From Brucella cytisi (lineage in GTDB: Bacteria > Pseudomonadota > Alphaproteobacteria > Rhizobiales > Rhizobiaceae), in the NCBI GenBank assembly GCA_012103075.1, contig JAAVLQ010000001.1, forward strand, positions 62,001 to 126,000: a stretch of 64,000 nucleotides of DNA, written 5' to 3'. This document shows, piece after piece, positions 61,454 through 64,000 of the stretch. The notes below the pieces were generated by a model. That model was not told where the DNA came from and did not search any database. It saw nothing but the letters and a program-made list of their open reading frames with translations. How positions within the stretch are numbered: the first letter of the stretch is position 1; each line of letters starts with the position of its first letter. Both the position numbers and the translations under genes were made by a program.

Positions 61454-62320
61454 ACCTGTCTCTGCCGCTCCTCGCAACAGCCGAAGCGCTGTCACGGAAA
61501 GCCCGGCGACGCGCATCACGCTGATCGCTCTGGCGCTGGCATTTCTGGCCCTGTTCCTCATCCTGCCGGTGATAGCGGTTTTCGTGGAAGCCTTCCGCAA
61601 GGGGCAGGCGAATATCTGGCGGCACTGGTCGAGCCGGATGCCCGGGCTGCGATAAGGCTCACCCACATGGTGGCGGCCATTGCCGTGCCGCTCAATCTGA
61701 TCTTCGGCATTGCAGCTGCTTGGGCAATCGCGAAGTTCGAGTTCAAGGGCAAGGCGCTGCTGACGACGCTGATCGATCTGCCGTTTTCCGTGTCGCCGGT
61801 CATTTCGGGTCTTGTTTTCGTGCTGCTTTTCTCAAGTCACAGCCTGCTCGGGCCGTGGCTGTCACGGCACGGTATCGAGATATTGTTCGCCGTTCCCGGC
61901 ATCGTGCTGGCGACGGTGTTCGTCACGTTTCCCTTCGTCGCGCGCGAACTGATCCCGCTGATGCAGGAACAGGGAACCGGCGATGAAGAGGCGGCGATTT
62001 CGCTTGGCGCCAATGGCTGGCAGACGTTCCGCTATGTGACGCTGCCCAATATCAAATGGGGGCTGCTTTACGGTGTGCTGCTCTGCAATGCCCGTGCAAT
62101 GGGCGAGTTCGGCGCTGTTTCCGTTGTCTCTGGACATATTCGCGGTCTCACCAATACGATGCCGCTGCATGTGGAAATTCTCTACAACGAATATAACTTC
62201 GTCGGTGCATTTGCGGTGGCATCGTTGCTGGCTTTCCCGGCGTTGTTGACGCTTGCGATCAAGACGGCGCTGGAACTGCGCTATGGCGATGAACTGGCTG
62301 GCAGTGGAAACGGGCACTGA
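61437..62320 (+). CDS. cysW: Sulfate ABC transporter permease CysW, frameshifted
   Basis: This is the second permease, about 294 aa. GGAGG precedes the ATG at 61437 (61443 is an alternative). Markers are [35 protein letters not shown], the EAA loop [22 protein letters not shown] and [19 protein letters not shown] lost G near 61620 (TGG for TGGG) breaks the frame; repair gives [20 protein letters not shown]. It overlaps cysT by 17 bases. Confidence 0.92.
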
Positions 62321-62396
62321 CACCCAAACTGGCAATTAGCCGCTCGGCGGCAGAAATAAAAGCATAGTCCTGCTATGGCAGATGAAAGGATTGGGA

Positions 62397-63460
62397 ATGG
62401 AAGTTCGTGTTGCCGGTGTGCGTAAGGAGTTCGCTCGCTTCCCGGCGTTGCATAATGTCTCGCTGGATATTCGTTCCGGCGAGCTGATCGCTTTGCTGGG
62501 GCCTTCCGGTTCGGGCAAGACCACGCTTTTGCGCCTGATTGCCGGGCTGGAAACCCCGACTGAGGGCACGATTTTCTTCGGCGACGAGGACGCCTCGCAG
62601 AAGAGCGTTCAGGAGCGCAATGTCGGCTTCGTCTTTCAGCATTATGCGTTGTTCCGTCATATGACGGTGGCGGACAATATCGGCTTCGGCCTGAAGGTGC
62701 GTCCAAGCGCGACGCGTCCGTCGAGTGACGATATTCGCAACCGCGCGCTGGAATTGCTCGATCTCGTGCAGCTACAGGGACTGGAGAAGCGCTATCCGGC
62801 GCAGCTTTCCGGTGGTCAGCGCCAGCGCGTGGCGCTTGCCCGCGCCATGGCGATTGAACCGAAAGTCCTGCTTCTCGATGAACCGTTTGGCGCGCTTGAT
62901 GCGCTGGTGCGCAAGGAACTGCGTCGTTGGCTGCGCGAGATTCACGACAAGACCGGCCATACGACCGTTTTCGTGACCCACGATCAGGACGAGGCGCTGG
63001 AGCTCGCCGACCGCGTGGTGGTGATGAGCCGGGGGCGTATCGAGCAGGTCGGCACGCCCGACGAAGTCTATGACAATCCGAATTCCCCGGCGTCTATGGC
63101 TTCATCGGCGAGTCCAGCACACTTCCGGTGCGGGTCGAAAAGGGCGAGATCTGGCTGGTGGATCGCAATATCGGATTGACGGTCCGGGATGTGGCGGATG
63201 GTGACGCGCAGCTCTTCTTCCGTCCGCACGATGTTGAATTGCTGGACGGTTGCGGCGGCTGTATCGCAGGCACGGTGGTCGCCAGCCGTCGCTCGGGCGG
63301 CAAGCGGCGTGTCGAACTGGAAGTAGGCGGCGCACGCGAGCGGGTGGAGATCGAAATTCCAGCCGAACATCCAGCCGCGGAAAAGAGTCGCATCGCCTTC
63401 CGACCGCGTTACTGGAAGCTTTTTCCTGCCAGTGAAACTGGTTCCGGAATAGGTTCCTGA
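62397..63460 (+). CDS. cysA: Sulfate ABC transporter ATP-binding protein CysA, frameshifted
   Basis: This is the ATPase of the sulfate importer, about 354 aa. The start at 62397 ([15 protein letters not shown]) has AGGA upstream. Walker A is GPSGSGKTT, the Q-loop [14 protein letters not shown], the signature [15 protein letters not shown] and Walker [13 protein letters not shown], with a C-terminal TOBE-type domain ([15 protein letters not shown]). The break is at CCGG 63087-63090; CCTGG restores [19 protein letters not shown]. It completes cysP-cysT-cysW-cysA. Confidence 0.94.
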
Positions 63461-63490
63461 TCGTCACTTTCCGGTGAAGTGAAAGACGAG

Positions 63491-63536
63491 GCCCGGCAGA
63501 TGCGCGGTGATTCCCGCAGACCTGTCGGGCTTTTTC
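63491..63536 (+). terminator. Terminator after the cys operon
   Basis: The arms gcccggcag and ctgtcgggc enclose a smaller internal stem (gcggtgattcccgc region) and are followed by TTTTTC. It lies 30 bases past the cysA stop. Confidence 0.75.
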
Positions 63537-63801
63537 TCTATTGACGGGCGTGGTGGGGCCGCGCTGAAATTTTCCGGCACGTTACCTGCGGTAGTATTAT
63601 TTTTATTTTCAATATGTTAGGGTTGCAGGGAACGGGGTGTTCCATAACGCAACATTAATGGGCGGAAAGAATTGTGCGTTGCGATTCAAACGGTTTGAAT
63701 ATCAGCACATTGCGCCGTCGCATTTTGGCCAAATGCGGTCGACATTCAGGGAACCGATCACGGATACTGCCGTTTCCCTGAAATGAAAATTCGGAATAAT
63801 G
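63537..63801. other. Intergenic, AT-richer stretch
   Basis: No gene is supported. The segment 63590-63660 is AT-rich ('tagtattatttttattttc'). A minus-strand frame here could continue the partial gene to the right if its stop were an error, but I cannot support that. Confidence 0.3.
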
Positions 63802-64000
63802 TCAGTATCCACCCGCCGCAGATAACTCATTTCCTTCGGAAAGGCTGTTAAGGCAGATGCCGGAATTGTCTTCTTCGCTCTCCAATTCAACCTCTACCGA
63901 GAATAAATCGCCGATGCAGAAACCTTCGATGGAACCCAAATCCAGCGAGCCCGATGCATCGGGCCGGATTCCCGCCCGAACAACCATCCCCATCAGGGCC
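63802..64000 (-). CDS. Hypothetical protein, truncated by the right edge of the window
   Basis: A minus-strand frame runs off the window and ends with TGA at 63802. Visible residues include VVRAGIRPDASGSLDLGSIEG, GDLFSVEVELESEEDNSG and LSEGNELSAAGGY. It is acidic and glycine/serine-rich. No family is recognised. The start lies beyond the window, or an internal ATG at 63993 could be used. Confidence 0.4.
   Translation of the reverse strand, partial: ALMGMVVRAGIRPDASGSLDLGSIEGFCIGDLFSVEVELESEEDNSGICLNSLSEGNELSAAGGY

Overview
The window looks like chromosomal DNA of a Brucellaceae member (Brucella/Ochrobactrum group, Alphaproteobacteria). The reasons are GC-rich coding with Rhizobiales-type proteins, an FrcBCAK-type sugar transporter with a ROK regulator, an imuA-imuB-dnaE2 mutagenesis cassette under an alphaproteobacterial LexA box (GTTC-N7-GTTC), a ccmABCDG cluster, DUF2794/DUF930/IalB-type proteins, and short dispersed palindromic repeats of the kind known in Brucella and Ochrobactrum. 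No rRNA, tRNA, CRISPR array or prophage was seen. One IS630-type element is present. Genus-level naming is inference from remembered family resemblance, not from a search.

Layout. 1-4 kb: 3' end of an L,D-transpeptidase, small unknown genes, dispersed repeats, and a copper pair (DUF2946-like protein and a YcnI-PCuAC fusion). 4-7.2 kb: a GMC dehydrogenase with a Tat-exported small subunit, glyoxalase I and a ribbon-helix-helix protein. 7.3-11.6 kb: Mrp Fe-S carrier, phosphoglucomutase, an AraC regulator and a DUF2000 protein. 11.6-17.8 kb: ROK regulator divergent from frcB-frcC-frcA-frcK, then a fumarylacetoacetate-hydrolase-family enzyme. 17.8-20.4 kb: small proteins, a lytic transglycosylase lipoprotein and a hemolysin III family protein. 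20.5-26.1 kb: the SOS mutasome. 26.2-28.8 kb: MarR with its palindromic operator, and a ParD-like protein with a methionine aminopeptidase. 28.8-36.7 kb: argG, a monooxygenase-like protein, a LysE exporter, rlmN, an IalB-like protein, phhB, a low-molecular-weight phosphatase and thpR. 36.9-42.7 kb: a tesA/ybbA/ybbP-like esterase plus ABC exporter locus, a BI-1 protein and a GNAT. 42.7-48.7 kb: DUF2794, DUF1223, a small protein, the IS630 element and acnA. 49-51.9 kb: cytochrome c maturation. 52-57.2 kb: a low-GC secreted protein, ilvD, a response regulator coupled to a J-domain-like protein, a stand-alone Lrp-type sensor domain and a membrane GGDEF protein. 57.3-63.5 kb: DUF930, an MliC-like protein, a YdcF-like protein and the cysP-cysT-cysW-cysA sulfate importer.

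The dominant oddity is sequence quality or sequence change. About 35 otherwise conserved genes, including argG, acnA, dnaE2 and cysA, are broken by roughly 50 single-base indels. Where tested, adding or removing one base per break restores an open frame and normal family length (for example 895 codons for AcnA and 406 for ArgG). Most breaks are in homopolymers. Around fourteen sit on a CCWGG pentamer, most often CCTGG written as CCGG, and almost no intact CCWGG remains in the window. I therefore annotate these as single genes with frameshifts, most likely sequencing/assembly errors, rather than as natural pseudogenes.
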